A DNA stretch of 64,000 nt from Pipra filicauda (Eukaryota; Chordata; Aves; Passeriformes; Pipridae). Under the pieces are notes generated by a model. It was given only the letters and a program-made list of their open reading frames with translations, was not told the origin of the DNA and made no database searches. The position numbers were made by a program, and so were the translations under genes. Shown one piece after another: positions 47,525 to 59,737 of the stretch. The stretch is taken from positions 186,001-250,000 of the forward strand of contig NW_024104622.1 in the NCBI RefSeq assembly GCF_003945595.2, in the 5' to 3' direction. Each line of letters begins with the position of its first letter. The stretch's first letter is position 1.

Positions 47525-47668
47525 TCCTCGGCATTCACAAACTGCCTGCGAACGCAGCGACCGACATCACCTTCCCCATGAAAGGCTGGAGGGGCATGGT
47601 GGACTGGGCCAAGAACTCAGAGGACAAGGTCACTGTCTCCAAGAGCATCCTGTCTTCAGGGCTCTCAG
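47525..47668 (+). CDS. ADGRB1: ADGRB1 exon: GAIN domain, middle
   Basis: A 144-nt exon, phase 1-1, after ctctctag and before gtaggc. It reads [20 protein letters not shown], then [20 protein letters not shown] and SILSSGLS. This leads into the beta-rich GAIN subdomain B. The FPMKGWR segment is a family signature. The less conserved tail (SSGLS, then V from the next junction) differs from human, where the equivalent is TGLTEADE; the loop is probably surface exposed. Confidence 0.96.
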
Positions 47669-50125
47669 GTAGGCAGCACAGCCAGGGCACTTCAACAGAA
47701 AATTCCTTCTTCGTTTTTCAAGTGGTTCCTTCCATTTGGTCAATCTTCAAATCCTCCTTCCAGCTCAGCTGGATTTGCTCACAAATACTTGGACACCAAA
47801 AGCACTGATGGGTGTAAATAAGGCTCTCAGATGTGGCCTGACCAAGAGTTCAGCTTAAACTCCTTGCAAAAGTTCAGGAGCAGGCTCAGTGCCTGGTTGT
47901 GGGTGTATATCTTGTCCTAAATGAGTAGCAAAAATAGACAAAAAATGCTTTGGTCCTGACAGGACCATCTAAGGGTAAGTACATGGTGGTCAACACATCA
48001 GACTGAGGTCAGGGTCTGTTGCATGGACAAGCTTTGCTAGGTTTGGGAGTTTATGGTTGCTGTGTGAAACTTCCTGCCCCCAGAGAGGAAATTCAGAGGC
48101 ATTTATCCCTGAGGTCACTGGCTCTACAGCAGGGCATGGATACGAGCCACAGCGTGGAGGTGGGACCTCTGGGTGCATCAGCCTCACTGCCAGCTCCAGA
48201 AGGAACCTGAAAGGCTCTGGGATGCTCTGCTGAGACATCAAGTGAAGTCCCCCAACACACTTCAGGTGCCCATCTTTTGGGAGGTAGACTTGAAATTTGG
48301 CAGGATTGAGCCCTGAGTTTTCAAAAGCAGGACCCCAAGTTGGGCTAATTGCTGGGAAATGGTGGGATTTACTTCTGGCACTCATGGTTTTGAGGGGACA
48401 AGCTGTTGGCTGCTGCATCAGGCTCTGCTGTCCTTCCTTGGGACAGAGGCCGGAGACCGTGAGTTGTTGCTACAAGAAAACCTTTAGGCTCTTGTTGTCA
48501 CACCAGGACCTCTTGTCTTGGGCTTCCCTACTGGGAATGGAATCAATCATCATTTCTACTTGGGAAATCTGAGGCTGGAAACTGTTCAGTGACACCCCCA
48601 AAGGTAAACAGTGAGTCACTGTCAGAGCAAGGATCATGTGAAGCTCTCCTTCTGCTTTGTTGTGCCTTGGAGACACTGTGATCTCCCTGGGAGAAGCTGG
48701 AGCTTGTTGGAAGGGTTATCACAGTTTGTGTGTTGTGGTACCTTCACCTCTGGAAAGCTTTGGACAAACTGCTGGCACCAGGCACAGACAGAGCTGATCC
48801 TGCTCTGAGGCCGACGGCTGTCCTGAAAGTATCCAGTTCCTCATGCTGCTGTTTTCCAGATTTCTATTAGAAACATCCTCACACAGAGCTGCTCTGGGGC
48901 CCCCAAGCTGCCGTGACTGTGTAAACAAAAGGTGACATCCACCCTGAAGAAACGACTTCCCGTCAGTCCTCACTTCTCCATGGTTTTCTGACTACCACCC
49001 AGGGCTCTTCCTGCCTCTGTTTTGTTCGGTATCTTGTGCTGGTGGTATATTTTTCAAGGGTTTATTTAGTGGAGATGCACCTCTTTTAGCTTTGATCCTC
49101 ACTTCCCTTTGGCTGCAGGGAGTAGGAGTAACTACTCTGAGCAAAGTGATGGAGACAGGGAGCTTCATGAGACCAGAATCAAACTCCCTCACTACTGGGA
49201 GCTGATTTTGGTGGGCCAACACTGATTTGTGCAGTTGGGTGATACAATTGCCCTGCAAGCCTGTCTGTCAGTCTCTCCCAGTATGTGTTCACCAGTTACC
49301 CCCAGTGAGCCCAGTCTGATGATGTGAAAGAGGAACACACAGACTTTTGCCTGCCCTGCACCAATGGAGTAAACTCAACCTCAGTACAAGGCATGAGAGA
49401 AATCCCAGCTCAGGGCCCTTCCCCAGGCTTCCTCAGCATTGCTTTTCACTTGTCCACTTCCTTTTTCTCCCCCAAAAAACCATCTGCAGGGCTGCCTCTG
49501 CTGTTTGGGGTTTATCGGGGAGCTCTTGCTTTTTGCAGCTGGGCCCTGCAAGGCAGCAGAGGAGGAGGAAAAGGGAAAGGAGGAGGAGGTCAAGTGATGT
49601 GCCCAGAGGTCACACAGATGATTCAGAGGCTCATCTGGGACCGTGGTCCTGAGGCAGCACACGAGTTTTGGGGTCAGACGAGGCGCAGTGGGACAATTCC
49701 CCTTCTCGCTGCCCTTGTCGGCCCAAGCGTGGCTCTTCCCTCTGAAGGCTTGATGACTATGGATGGGTCCAAATGCCTCGAGGTGACTGCAGGGGACCTT
49801 TCCACCCTGCAGATCCGCCTGCTGTGGTGCTGTCAGAGGGAGTAGTGGGTTTCTGAATGGGGGAGAGCAGCGGGCTGGTCATCTGGGATGAGTGATCCTT
49901 GTGTGAGGGTGGATGCCGGGTCACCCCAAAGGCGCTGAGCCCTCTCTGGGGACCGATGGAGACCCAGTGTGGTGACAGCAGGCACTGCATCCCACCACAG
50001 CCACTCTGGCATTAGCCATGCCCCAACAGAGGCCAAATCCTGCACGTGGGTGTCCCATGGGGACGGCTGTCACCCCGATTGTCTCAGTGCCGTTGTCTTC
50101 TTCCCTTCCCTCTGGTGTCCTGCAG
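47669..50125 (+). other. ADGRB1: Intron
   Basis: About 2.5 kb without recognised CR1. GC content and CpG frequency rise from about 49660 towards the next exon. No exon or RNA gene is seen. Confidence 0.7.
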
Positions 50126-50720
50126 TGTCGGACGACTCCTCCGTCTTCGTGGTGGGGACTGTGCTGTACCGGAACGTGGGCAACATCCTCTCCCTCCAGA
50201 GGTAAGAAGGGCTGCCTGGGGAGGGTGGAAAGGCTTTCCTGCTGATCCATCTGGCCGCAGAGCCCTGGTTTTCCAGGGAAAAAACGAAGGTCACCGGGGT
50301 GCAACGAGACAGTGAGACTATTTTGCCCCCCACGGGCTGATGCTGCGCGTTCAGGTGGGGACGGGCTCGTGCCTTGCAGGCATCACGTGCTGGAAGAACA
50401 GGAAGGTTTTCCCCACCCATGTACACCCCGGATAGGAGGGGAGGCACAGAGCTGCAGCTTCATCCGTGCCTGCCGCCCTTTGCCTTCGGGGCATGGATTC
50501 TCACACGAGGGATTTGGGGAGGGTTGGACAGACGGGGGATGGATGCTCAGCTGCCTCGATCCTTCCGAGCTCCGGAGAGCTGCCAAACCAGGCTGAGCCC
50601 TCGAGAGCATCACGGCAGAGACAGGCTCGGGAGGAGAGCAGCAGCAGCACGCCTGGCTGCACATGTCTGCCCTGTTCCCGGCCGCGGCAAACTGCCTCGG
50701 GCACCGAAGCTTTTGTGTTC
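50090..50720. promoter_or_regulatory. CpG-rich block in and after a GAIN exon
   Basis: CpG dinucleotides cluster here (for example cgggctgatgctgcgcgttc and ccggccgcggcaaactgcct) against a CpG-poor intron background. It may be a small CpG island or merely exon-linked GC richness. No TATA box or initiator stands out. Confidence 0.35.
50126..50201 (+). CDS. ADGRB1: ADGRB1 exon: GAIN subdomain B, 76 nt
   Basis: A 76-nt exon, phase 1 in and 2 out, after tcctgcag and before gtaaga from 50202. It reads VSDDSSVFVVGTVLYRNVGN then ILSLQ, and AG joins the next exon's G to make Arg. SVFVVGTVLYRN is conserved in ADGRB1. It is embedded in a locally CpG-rich stretch. The mixed phase makes this exon obligatory for the frame. 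Confidence 0.96.
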
Positions 50721-52267
50721 AGCGCTCCCCTTCCTTCCCTTCCCTCCTCTCCCTTTTTTTCTCGCTCTTTTTTTTTTTTTTTTTTTTTCCCCGAGACCAG
50801 TACTGAGGCAGTAAATTAAGCATCCTAAGGCACCTTCTAAATCTGTTCTGCACTGATTAGCGTGAGCCCATTTACCATAAACACCAGGGCATCTCTCCTC
50901 ACCGATAATCATTTAAATACCTCCAGATTTAGCGCTGGCAATGGCAAAAGAGCTCCAAGTGAGTGCAGGGAGGAATTAGCAAGTCAGCCAACTGTATTCT
51001 GTAATATCTTCCATTACAGCAGTGGGAATTAGATCAGAAGGGCAATAAACATCATTGGCTCAAATGATCCAGCAGTATTTCAGCTTTCTCTGGCCAAGCA
51101 GGGAATGAGCTCTGATAACCAGCAGCTGCAGCAGCCACAGCCTCCGAGCAGCATTCCCACAGGAGAGCTGATTTAAGATGTTCCTTAATTAAAGGACAGT
51201 CCCTCTTTAAAAAAAAAAAAAAAAAAATCAGGAGCCTTGAATCACCTGTGGAGAGTCAAAAAAAAAAAAAAAGAAGAAATAAAAGCAGCAGCAGCAGTAA
51301 AGTACCTCTTACTGCACTGCTGTGCAAATGGACACAGCATTGAAAAGGAGAATGTCATTAAATAGCCATGTAGCTGCCTATGGGTAAAAAATGATTCTGA
51401 CCACAGAGGAGAGCAGCTATTCCTGGGTGCACATAAGCAACATGGACCCAGATCCTGGGTTTGACCACACTGATTCAATGCAGAGTGATTTTTCCTCAAA
51501 GGAAAAAAAAAAAGGAGGTTTAACTCAGTGAACAGCACCAGCTGAGCTGTTCCTAATTGTCCCAATTTACCTCCCCCAGGCAGTAATGCCTTCTCTGACT
51601 CACACATTACTCTGTCCCCTCGGATCCAGACAGCCCTGTGGATCTTGGCAGCTGTGACAGTGGAGACGGGGCACACACCAAACCTGATTTTTCAAGGCAG
51701 GGAGGTGAGCAGAGCTCAGTCCCACCTGGACAGTGCTGCAGAGGACCCAGGAGAACCACCAACCTGGCACCTTCCAGCCTGGTGTGCTCAGCAGGGTGTT
51801 TACAGCTGTTTGCACACCCTTTACAGCCACTCAGGAGCCCTCTGAGCTCCCGTTAGAGCCACATCTCCATGTGTCTTGTTTTCCTCCCAGAAGCTGGGCT
51901 GCAATGTACTTTTAGGAATAACGACTCATCTTCCTCCTGAAAGATTTCCCGTGACTGAATCCTTCTCCTCCCCCGGAAAGCTGCTCAGATGCTTAATTAC
52001 CTTCTCTGCTGGGAGCCTGGTTCTCATTTTAAGGCTGAATTTGTCTGATTTTCACTTCTAGGCACTGGGCCTGGCGACTGAAAAGGCCCTCACATGTAAC
52101 AGACCGTCAGACATGCCTTTCAACAGGAAACTTTTGTCTGGTTTTCCAGCACCTGGATGAATTTTCTGTCTCTGCTTTGGTCTCCCTGAGCTGTTTCCTC
52201 ATCTCAAAGTGAAATTGAACCAGCCAGTACAGTGGGATCCTGACAAGGAGGGGTGCCTAGAGCAGAT

Positions 52268-52622
52268 CTCTGCTTCATCTCACTGGAAGGGACCTAAAAG
52301 ACCATCTCATTCCAAGCTCCTGCCATGGGCAGCGACACCTTCCACTAGCCCAGGTTGCTCCAAGCCCTGTCCAACCCGGTCTTAAACACTTACAGGGATG
52401 GGGCAGCCACAGTTTCTCTGGACACCTGTGCCAGGGCCTCACCATCCTCCCAGGGAAGAATTTCTTCCTTACATCTAATCTAAATCTCTCCTCTTCTAGT
52501 TTCAGACCATTCCCCCTTGTCCCATCACTGTCTGCCCATGCAAAAAGTTGTTCTGCAACTTTCTCCAAGCTCCCTTCAGCTCCTGGTTGAGCTGTGACCA
52601 CTTGGCCTTTAACCAATCTTCA
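52268..52622 (-). repeat. CR1 LINE 3' end, reverse
   Basis: ctggaagggacctaaaagac, ccatgggcagcgacaccttc, then ttcttccttacatctaatct and ccttgtcccatcactgtctg. Confidence 0.92.
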
Positions 52623-53619
52623 CCACACCGGTGAATGCTGTGTTCCTACAGCTTCCCACGCTGAAAAATCAAATGCTCTTTCTTCTCACCCGGTCCTCGG
52701 CCTTCAAAAGGATGTTTTGGTCTCATCTGTGTTGCTCGTGTAAATATTCAGCAGCACTGAACCAAGAGCTGACCCTCACAGACACAGCTACTAATGAAGA
52801 CATGCACTGGTGGTTACCTTTCAGCACATCTTGTTTTTAGCTTCTTACAGAGGCTGCTCCCATTGACTTACTCTTTTACTTTTCCTTTGTAGGCTGATGA
52901 TTGTGCTTTATTACTTCATTTTTTTATAAGGAAAATATATTATTATTTTTCTTCTTTACCCTGTTAAACCAGTGCTGTTGTTCCCTCTAGTGTCAGTGGA
53001 ATAGTGGCTTTCTGAGCATCCACTTACATATCCATGAACAATTCCAAGTGGGTTTTTTTTAAACCCCTTTTTAAACCTTCTTTTAAACCTTCTTTTTATT
53101 ATTCTTGCTGTTAAGCAAGTGCAAATCTTTCCCACCTAATTCCTTTGTAAAAAGAAATATAAAAGCCAGAAAGAAAAGTGTAAGATTTTATTAGTACCTG
53201 TCGATTTGGTGGAGATTTGGATAGGGAAAATTTTCCCTTGCCCATGGGAGCAGCCAACTGCTCAGCTACCACCAATTCCTTCATGGTAGAGTTTTCAGCT
53301 GCTGGTTGTTGGGACTTTTTGCTTATTTAAACACCAATAATCTGCAGAAACACCAGGAAAACCTGTGTATTTACATGTTCAGTGTCCAGGGAAGTACCTG
53401 CAAAGAGTTTGGCTTTCCAGGAAGCAGGAGCACAGGCATGGGAGGTATCTCCTCACTTACTGCTTCTTCCAACAGCCAAACCTCCTCATGCTGCCAGATT
53501 TAATACAATATTTTGCCCAGGCACAGACATTTCAACATTTTCTTGAAAGGTTTGGCCTTTTTCCATCTTATTTTGATCCTCAAGGAGTAGAGATACACAC
53601 CAGTATCTCCAGACAGGAT

Positions 53620-53760
53620 CATGGAATCACAGAATGGCCTGGATTGGAAGGGCCAAAGCTCATCTCATTTCAACCCCCCTGCCATGGGCAGGGACACCTT
53701 CCACTAGACAAAGTTGCTCAGAGCTCCATTCAACCTGGCCTTGAGCACTTCCAGGGATGT
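53620..53760 (-). repeat. CR1 LINE 3' fragment, reverse
   Basis: atggaatcacagaatggcct, then ccatgggcagggacaccttc, then cacttccagggatg. Confidence 0.92.
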
Positions 53761-53844
53761 GCTGCCCCATGGATATGCTGTAAAGGCAACCAAGCCAGCC
53801 TTTGAGGGGGAAAAACAGAGGTTTTGTTTTGAAAGCACATGAAA

Positions 53845-53915
53845 TAATAGAATATCTCAAGCTGGAAGGGGCCCACAAGGATCATTGTAGTCCAAATGAG
53901 CTCTGTTTCCTCATG
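53845..53915 (-). repeat. CR1 LINE tail fragment, reverse
   Basis: aatagaatatctcaagctgg then aaggatcattgtagtccaa; a short piece of a second CR1 subfamily. Confidence 0.75.
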
Positions 53916-54235
53916 TGAGGGATAGAAAATGGGTCCAGGACTATTTTAGTACTGGGATATATACAGTCTATAATTCCAACGGATTTAGGGAGTCATTGGG
54001 GTTCATAAAGTGACTGATTCCTGGAGGAATAGATGTCTAGTGGGTACGAAGGGAGCTCAAGGGGCTGAGAAGGGGCTCCATCAGCAGCAAGTGTCTTTTC
54101 ATGGCATTTTAAAGTAATGGGGTCAACTTCTTCTTCACTGTGTACACCAAACCTTTTACCACCAGTGACGGATGTGTGGATTTTGTGCTCCACAAAAATC
54201 CTCTTTAAAGCATCTCTTTCTCCTCTTCTCCCCAG

Positions 54236-54338
54236 GAACAGCACTGTTCTGAACTCCAAAGTCATCTCGGTGACTGTGAAGCCATTTCCTCGCTCCCTCC
54301 TCACCCCTTTGGAAATTGAATTCTCCCACCTGTACAAC
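54236..54338 (+). CDS. ADGRB1: ADGRB1 exon: GAIN subdomain B
   Basis: A 103-nt exon, phase 2 in and 0 out, after ttctccccag and before gtaagt. It reads (R)[19 protein letters not shown], then [18 protein letters not shown] is an N-glycosylation sequon. [14 protein letters not shown] and LEIEF are strands of the GAIN beta sandwich, matching the mammalian sequence almost exactly. The following exon begins the GPS motif. Confidence 0.97.
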
Positions 54339-55488
54339 GTAAGTATTTCCTGGGACTGCACCATCCCACAGCTCTGTTTGATTCTGCAGAGCAGGAATGT
54401 GTTGGTGCAAGGAAGGAGGTGTTTTTTCTGGGCTCCTGAGATCTCTTTGCTGGTGCAGGACCCTTCGATCTCCCTAAACACTGCTGAGGTCCTCCACTGG
54501 CACCCTCTCATTGGTGTCCCATTGTTGGTCACTGCCAGGGATGATTATATGGATCAACCTTCCAAACCTCCTCTGCTCTGTGCTCCTTGCTCAGGCACTG
54601 CCAGGGCAGCAAGAGGGTGACAGCACAGCTGGCACAGGGAACATGGGCATACTGGTCCCAAATTCACACCATTTTGTTGTGGGAAATAATGGGAGGATAA
54701 TTGCGTGCTCATTAAAAAAAAAAAAAGGCTGCAACAGCGATCTTCTTTGAGGAGGGAAAGGAGGGGGGAAGATTTTTTTACATTAATACTGGAGACAGGA
54801 ATATTACTGTTGTCCTCAGTGCTTCCAAAGGCAGGCTCCTTTGCTCCAGGCTCCTCTGCTCAACCCTAGGCAGATGTCTGGGATGGACAGTTACACACCC
54901 CACGGCCTGTTCTTGCTGTGGGTTTTAGATGTCCTCCTGAGGCTCTACAACATGAATATTAGATCCGTTGTGTCTTTGCTTTGGACTTTCCTGGAAGGGT
55001 TTTCCAAAGGGGTCTAAGACAGCTGGAGTCAGTGGTGAACCCCTTCCAGGGGGCTTCAAACACACCTGACTCACTCCTGCGGGGCTGTGGTTCTTCCCAC
55101 CACCACGTCCCACAAAAGCACAGGCTGTATTTGATCCACTTTCCAGAAGGGAGCAGCAAAAGGATTCTGTTTGAGGGGAAGAATAAGGAAGAACATCAGT
55201 AGGGTGAGTCAGGAAAGATGCAGAGTCAAATCCTCCTTGCAGGGATGGTGATGTGGAACAAACTGAGGCACATTTTGGCCTTGCTTTTCAAGCCCAGAGT
55301 GAAAGAATCCATTCAGAGGACTGAGATCCACAACTGCCCATCTGGTGCATCCCAGACACACCAAGCTTAGGGTAGTGGAAGTTGTTCTACAGTGAGATAT
55401 GTCCCACATATTTCATTCTAATCACATACCCCACAAACAGCATGACACTGATTTGTTTCCTTTTTTTCCCTCTCTTGTCTCCTGGCAG
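54339..55488 (+). other. ADGRB1: Intron
   Basis: About 1.1 kb; one short A run near 54714, no recognised repeat, and a long T-rich tract before the next acceptor. Confidence 0.75.
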
Positions 55489-55532
55489 GGAACCACCAAC
55501 CAGACCTGCATCCTCTGGGATGAAAATGATGG
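55489..55532 (+). CDS. ADGRB1: ADGRB1 exon: start of the GPS motif, 44 nt
   Basis: A 44-nt exon, phase 0 in and 2 out, after ctcctggcag and before gtgagt from 55533. It reads GTTNQTCILWDEND and then GG, the first two bases of the next codon. NQT is a sequon, and TCILWDE supplies the first Cys and the Trp of the GPS. The cleavage site itself and the remaining GPS cysteines are on the next exon, which I do not find before the window ends. Short, but supported by exact homology, phase and splice sites. Confidence 0.95.
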
Positions 55533-57344
55533 GTGAGTTTTGTGGGTTTCTCTTTATTCTCATGGGTCTGTTTGCTTTTTAGGTGAAATCATCACAGTTT
55601 TAGCAGTGATGTGTCAGTCTGTCTCAGTCCTTGCTCTCTCCACTCCGTTGTCTCTTTGCCCTGGTGGGGAGTGTTTCTTCCTTCACCTGTGCACCACTTC
55701 TTACTGACTTCTCTTTTAGTGCCAGTTGACCTGGGTCTTGCATTTAAAGATCTGCAGTCAGGTGTTTTCAGAACAGTTCATGAAGGGCCCTGTGTGCTGA
55801 AAGCATCGTGTTCTTGTACCAGGGAAACCCTCCAGGGTTCCAGCAGAGGTGTTCATGTTGCTGCTCACAGGGAGGTGTGTTTGCATTTCATTTGATGCTT
55901 TGGACTTCAGTCTACTTTTTGCAGAAGTTCTCTCTTATTTTAACTCTTCCAATTTGGGATTTTCCCATATAAAGGATGCATGAATTGAGACCCAGGACTG
56001 GGTTTGGCATAGCAATGCTCACCCTAAATCAGATACCATAAGGAGAGTAATGCAAAATCAGAGGCCATTGTTGCAAATCTGGCCTGTGGTGGTGAAGTTC
56101 AGGTGCTATGAACTTTATATTGTGCTGCTGTGATAGGGTAAATTGATTTTTTTCTGGGATTTTCCAGGATTTCTGTGATGACTGGTGCTGTTCAGGAGGT
56201 TTGGAGTGACGTGATTGTAGTCAGCAGGGGAAAAAAAAGAAATCCCAAGTTACCAGAAAGAGTCAGGGCCATAAATCCTATATTGGAAGTAGTTGTCAAA
56301 GAATGTGCATCTTAGAAAAAGAACCAACAAAACCAAAACCAACATTCTGGAAGTGAGCTCTTAAATCCTGAGTGAACTTGACAAGAATACAAAGTGTTTG
56401 ATTTAGTGGTGGTTTTACTTCATTGACTTTTGTATCTCAGTTTGAAGACCAACCTGGCTTCTTTTCTGCCTGCAGTCGCTTTCTCTCCTTGAGATCTCGC
56501 ACGTTTGGCACCTACCTCTGCATTTATTATTATTATTTATTAACATTATCTGCAGCACCTGAAAAATGATTCCATTCTTCTCCTTTTATGCTCCATTAAG
56601 TAGCATATGCACACATAGGCGGGCAACATATTTGAAGGCAGCTCACCCTTCTTGATGGCCTGTGATAAATTTTGCACCTATGAGTGGATCCAAACACAGC
56701 TGAAGAACCCAGAGGGTCTCCCTGCTTGTGAAATCACACCCATGTTGGAGCCCAGGGCAGAGCTGGTCCCTCTGGCTTGTAGTGAAAATTATTCCATTAT
56801 TAGAAGACTGTTGAGTGCAGGTGAACCTTCAAGAAATTAATAAAATTACATTTTATTTTGCCAAAGAGCTGTAGGTCTGCATAGAGTGTTGTGTATTGCT
56901 GGGCAGACTCAGGGGGAGCTGGCCTGCTCTCCCAAATCTGTTGTTTCTCCATGCTGGAATGGAATTAAAGCACTTGTATACAAATCTAATTTTTGGCAAA
57001 TAAGGACAGAATTTGGACTCCTCTGCACAACATCTCGTTGGTTTTTGCTTTCTGCATCCTGGAGAGAGGGTTATGTCCAGAAGGATGGAGATGTTCTCCT
57101 GCCAAGCTGGATTTAATTAGCTGTAGTCTGAGCATGAAAAGAGCAAAATCCAGTTTGCACGTGGCTGGATCTGAGGGCAGTGATGGCACTCAGGGTGGGC
57201 ACATATATCTGTCAGAGCTGGCACTGGGAAGTGCCTGGTAGGAGACAGATGCAGGGTTGCCCAGTGCTCATCATGGATTGAGAGCTTTGAATGCCATTGA
57301 TCTGGAGGCAAAACGTTGCCCAGTTCAGCATAATCACCTCTGCC

Positions 57345-57412
57345 TTGTGGAATGACAGAATGGCTTGGGTTGCAAAGGATCCTAAAGATTATCCAGTTCT
57401 GACCCACTGGGC
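57345..57412 (-). repeat. CR1 LINE tail fragment, reverse
   Basis: gtggaatgacagaatggctt then gcaaaggatcctaaagatta; short and decayed. Confidence 0.7.
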
Positions 57413-57687
57413 CAGGTCACTCCTTGTCCCAGGAGCTCTGCCCGCTCCATACTCCTGCTCCCAAGGCTTAGCAGATTGTTTGGCTGCCTGTTGTCCCTCT
57501 GGTAGTGCAGGATGTTGGGAATGCTTTCAGTCTTTAATCCCTGCATCCTCATGGCATCAGAGAACAGGCTCCCAGCTCAGAGCTGAGCAGGCGATTTCTT
57601 GGCATCGTCACCACGGCTCAGTTTTCAAGGATGGATTCCAAAATCCCCAGCAGATTGGTTGTGCAAATGTTGCTGCTGAGACTCCTG

Positions 57688-57714
57688 TGTGTGTGTGTGT
57701 TGGGGTGTGTGTGT
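57688..57714 (+). repeat. GT microsatellite
   Basis: Two short runs of gt separated by tggg. Confidence 0.9.
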
Positions 57715-57860
57715 GCTTCCCTGTGAGTGTTTCCAATCAACATTTACAATCTCAAGCAGTTGAAAAGTCCTAAATGCTGATGTCAGCAGATTTTTGCCGG
57801 GGGATGTTCCAAAACTAGAGCTGATCCAGTGATCTCTGGCAACAGGAGCTGCCAAGCTGT

Positions 57861-57905
57861 TTGTGCAATATTTTAAAGCTGATTTGCACAACATTTTAAA
57901 GCTGA
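57861..57905 (+). repeat. Tandem repeat, about 23-bp unit, two copies
   Basis: Two units sharing attttaaagctgatttgc with a variable spacer. Confidence 0.88.
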
Positions 57906-58100
57906 TTTGCTACCACTTCTGACTCCTGGGAAAGTCTAATGAAAGGCAAATTATGCAAAGCCTATTCTCCAGTCCTGAATGCTCACCTCGAACTTGAACA
58001 GCACTCCGGGGCTGTCAAGGGCTTTGCAGTTTTGGGTGATTTTTTTCCTGCTTGGAGCAAGAATTTTTAGGCTTCACCCTGAACCTCTAGCCTGGTATGT

Positions 58101-58128
58101 GGTAATTCTGGTAATTCTGGTAATTCTG
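58101..58128 (+). repeat. 9-bp tandem repeat, three copies
   Basis: ggtaattct three times in a row. Confidence 0.95.
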
Positions 58129-58269
58129 TGCCAGGAAACCCTGAGGTTCAGCCACACTTCTGTGTTTGCTGTCTTTGGTCCATCTTCTCCTTCCTGCTGC
58201 TCACTTTCCTAAATTAGAGGTTTTCCCACAGATCAGTCTCGTAAGACAGTTGTGCAAGTGGGTGAATCT

Positions 58270-58420
58270 CAGGATGCCCCATCCCTGGAAGTGCTCAAGG
58301 CCGGTTTGGACAGAGCTTGGAACAACTGAGCTAGTGGAAGGTGTCCCTGCCCATGGCAGGGGGTTGGAATGACATTATCTTTGAGATCTCTTCCAACCCA
58401 AACTATTCTGTGAAATCCTA
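58270..58420 (+). repeat. CR1 LINE 3' fragment
   Basis: gccccatccctggaagtgct then ccatggcagggggttggaat and aactattctgtga. Confidence 0.92.
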
Positions 58421-59514
58421 TTTTCCAGCTCTGGCAAATTTAATGAATTTACAGATTCATTTCCCTGCCTGTTTTTGTATTCCCTGCACAGCCCAAGCCA
58501 GGCTGTGATACCAAGACACTGGTATGTCTTAAGCTTCCTCTTTTACCACTCTCCATGTTCCTGCTCCAAGACTGGCCAGGTGGACCTTCCCCACATCCAC
58601 AATCATCCACCTGAGGCTGCAGATCTTAGTGATCCAAACCCCACCTGAATCCAGTGAATCAGCCTCTGGATTTAACCCCTTGAGGCCTGTGAGTGAACAG
58701 GTACAAAGGCAGGAAACTCCAAGCAATCCTCACATGAGAGCTCCTGCCTGTTCCTGCAGCCACCTGAGCTTTCAACCCCATCCAAACCACGCCACAGCCA
58801 CTTAAAATCCACGGGCCATGAAAGGTTGAACTGTAAAATTGCAATTAGAACAGACAATTAGCAGGTGATCATGTGTTTCCTCAAAGATGGAGCTGTCAAA
58901 CAGAGCACTTGGGGGAGAAAAAAAAAAAAAGAGGAAGAACTCCTGAGTGTTCATTCATTTGCATTTAGATGGATATTTAAGCTTGTACTATTAACAATGG
59001 ATTTTTGATTTATTAATCCCAGCCCCTCTGAGTGACTGTGAGATTTGTGGGTGGCACCTCTCCATCTCTTTTCTCTTCCTCTTGCCCCCAACTCCTCATG
59101 TCACGAAACAAGAGGGGAGAAGATTGAGGGACTAATTTCTGTTGTGTTGGATGCTGCAAGTGTGATTAATGAGCTGAGCACTGGCCGGGTAAATTGAAAG
59201 CTGAAATCAGAGAATGATTTGGGATTCTCTGGCTCTCCTCCAAGGGTATTATTCATCTGGAGTGATTATTAGCTGCTTAGCCCTGGTGAAGTGAATAACC
59301 AGGCAGGATCCAGCCTCCCACTTCTTCTTTCTCCTGCTGGAACAGGACAGAGGGAGTTGATAGATTATCCATGGGCTTCCATGTTCTTGTTCACCAGATT
59401 TGTATTTCTCACCTGCCTTGCTCTGGTGCACAACAGGGATATCCTGTGGCAAAGGGGACAGGGAGAGGGTTGCCAGCGTTTGGTGATGGTGGTTGCAGCA
59501 TCACTTCATGTCTC

Positions 59515-59735
59515 TTTACAACTCCCTGAAAGGAGGTTGTAGTGAGATAAGGGTTGGTCTCTTCTCCCAGGTAACAAGAGACAGGTTGAGAGGAAATGGC
59601 CTCAAGTTGCACCAGTGGAGGTTTAGATTGGATATTAGGAAAAATTCCTTTACTGAAAGGGTGGTCAGGCATTGGAACAGGCTGCCCAGGGAAGTGGTGG
59701 AGTCTCCATCCCTGGAAGTGTTCAAAAAATGGTGT
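59515..59735 (+). repeat. CR1 LINE fragment, first of a back-to-back pair
   Basis: Starts in the acaactccctgaaaggaggt block, passes tctcttctcccaggtaacaa and ctgcccagggaagtggtgga, and stops at gtgttcaaaaaatgg without a 3' tail. Confidence 0.9.
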
Positions 59736-59737
59736 TC

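Larger units (their letters stand above)
50202..54235 (+). other. ADGRB1: Intron, CpG-rich start then AT-rich candidate regulatory block
   Basis: About 4 kb. 50202-50720 is CpG-rich. 50811-51210 is AT-rich, repeat-free and dense in homeodomain-type cores. Then come A runs (51210, 51260), reverse CR1s at 52268, 53620 and 53845, and otherwise plain intron. Confidence 0.7.
9897..55532 (+). other. ADGRB1: ADGRB1 (BAI1) gene, extracellular exons, partial at both ends
   Basis: Fifteen exons with GT-AG introns join into one open frame of 625 codons plus one base. The order is TSR1, linker, TSR2 to TSR5, HRM, then GAIN domain, which is the layout of ADGRB1, an adhesion GPCR of neurons, glia and phagocytes. 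Five TSRs plus the linker set it apart from ADGRB2 and ADGRB3, which have four. The 5' exon with signal peptide and CUB-like region and the 3' exons with the end of the GPS, seven helices and the PDZ-binding tail are outside the window. If numbering follows the human gene, these are exons 3 to 17; that numbering is from memory. Both missing ends leave open phases (1 in, 2 out), so the gene looks interrupted only by the window edges. No frameshift or stop is seen in any exon. Confidence 0.96.

Noticed and set aside
50374..50819. Open frames of 117 to 146 codons in the CpG-rich block
   Set aside because: GC-rich DNA lengthens open frames by chance; no family match and the end runs through a T homopolymer.
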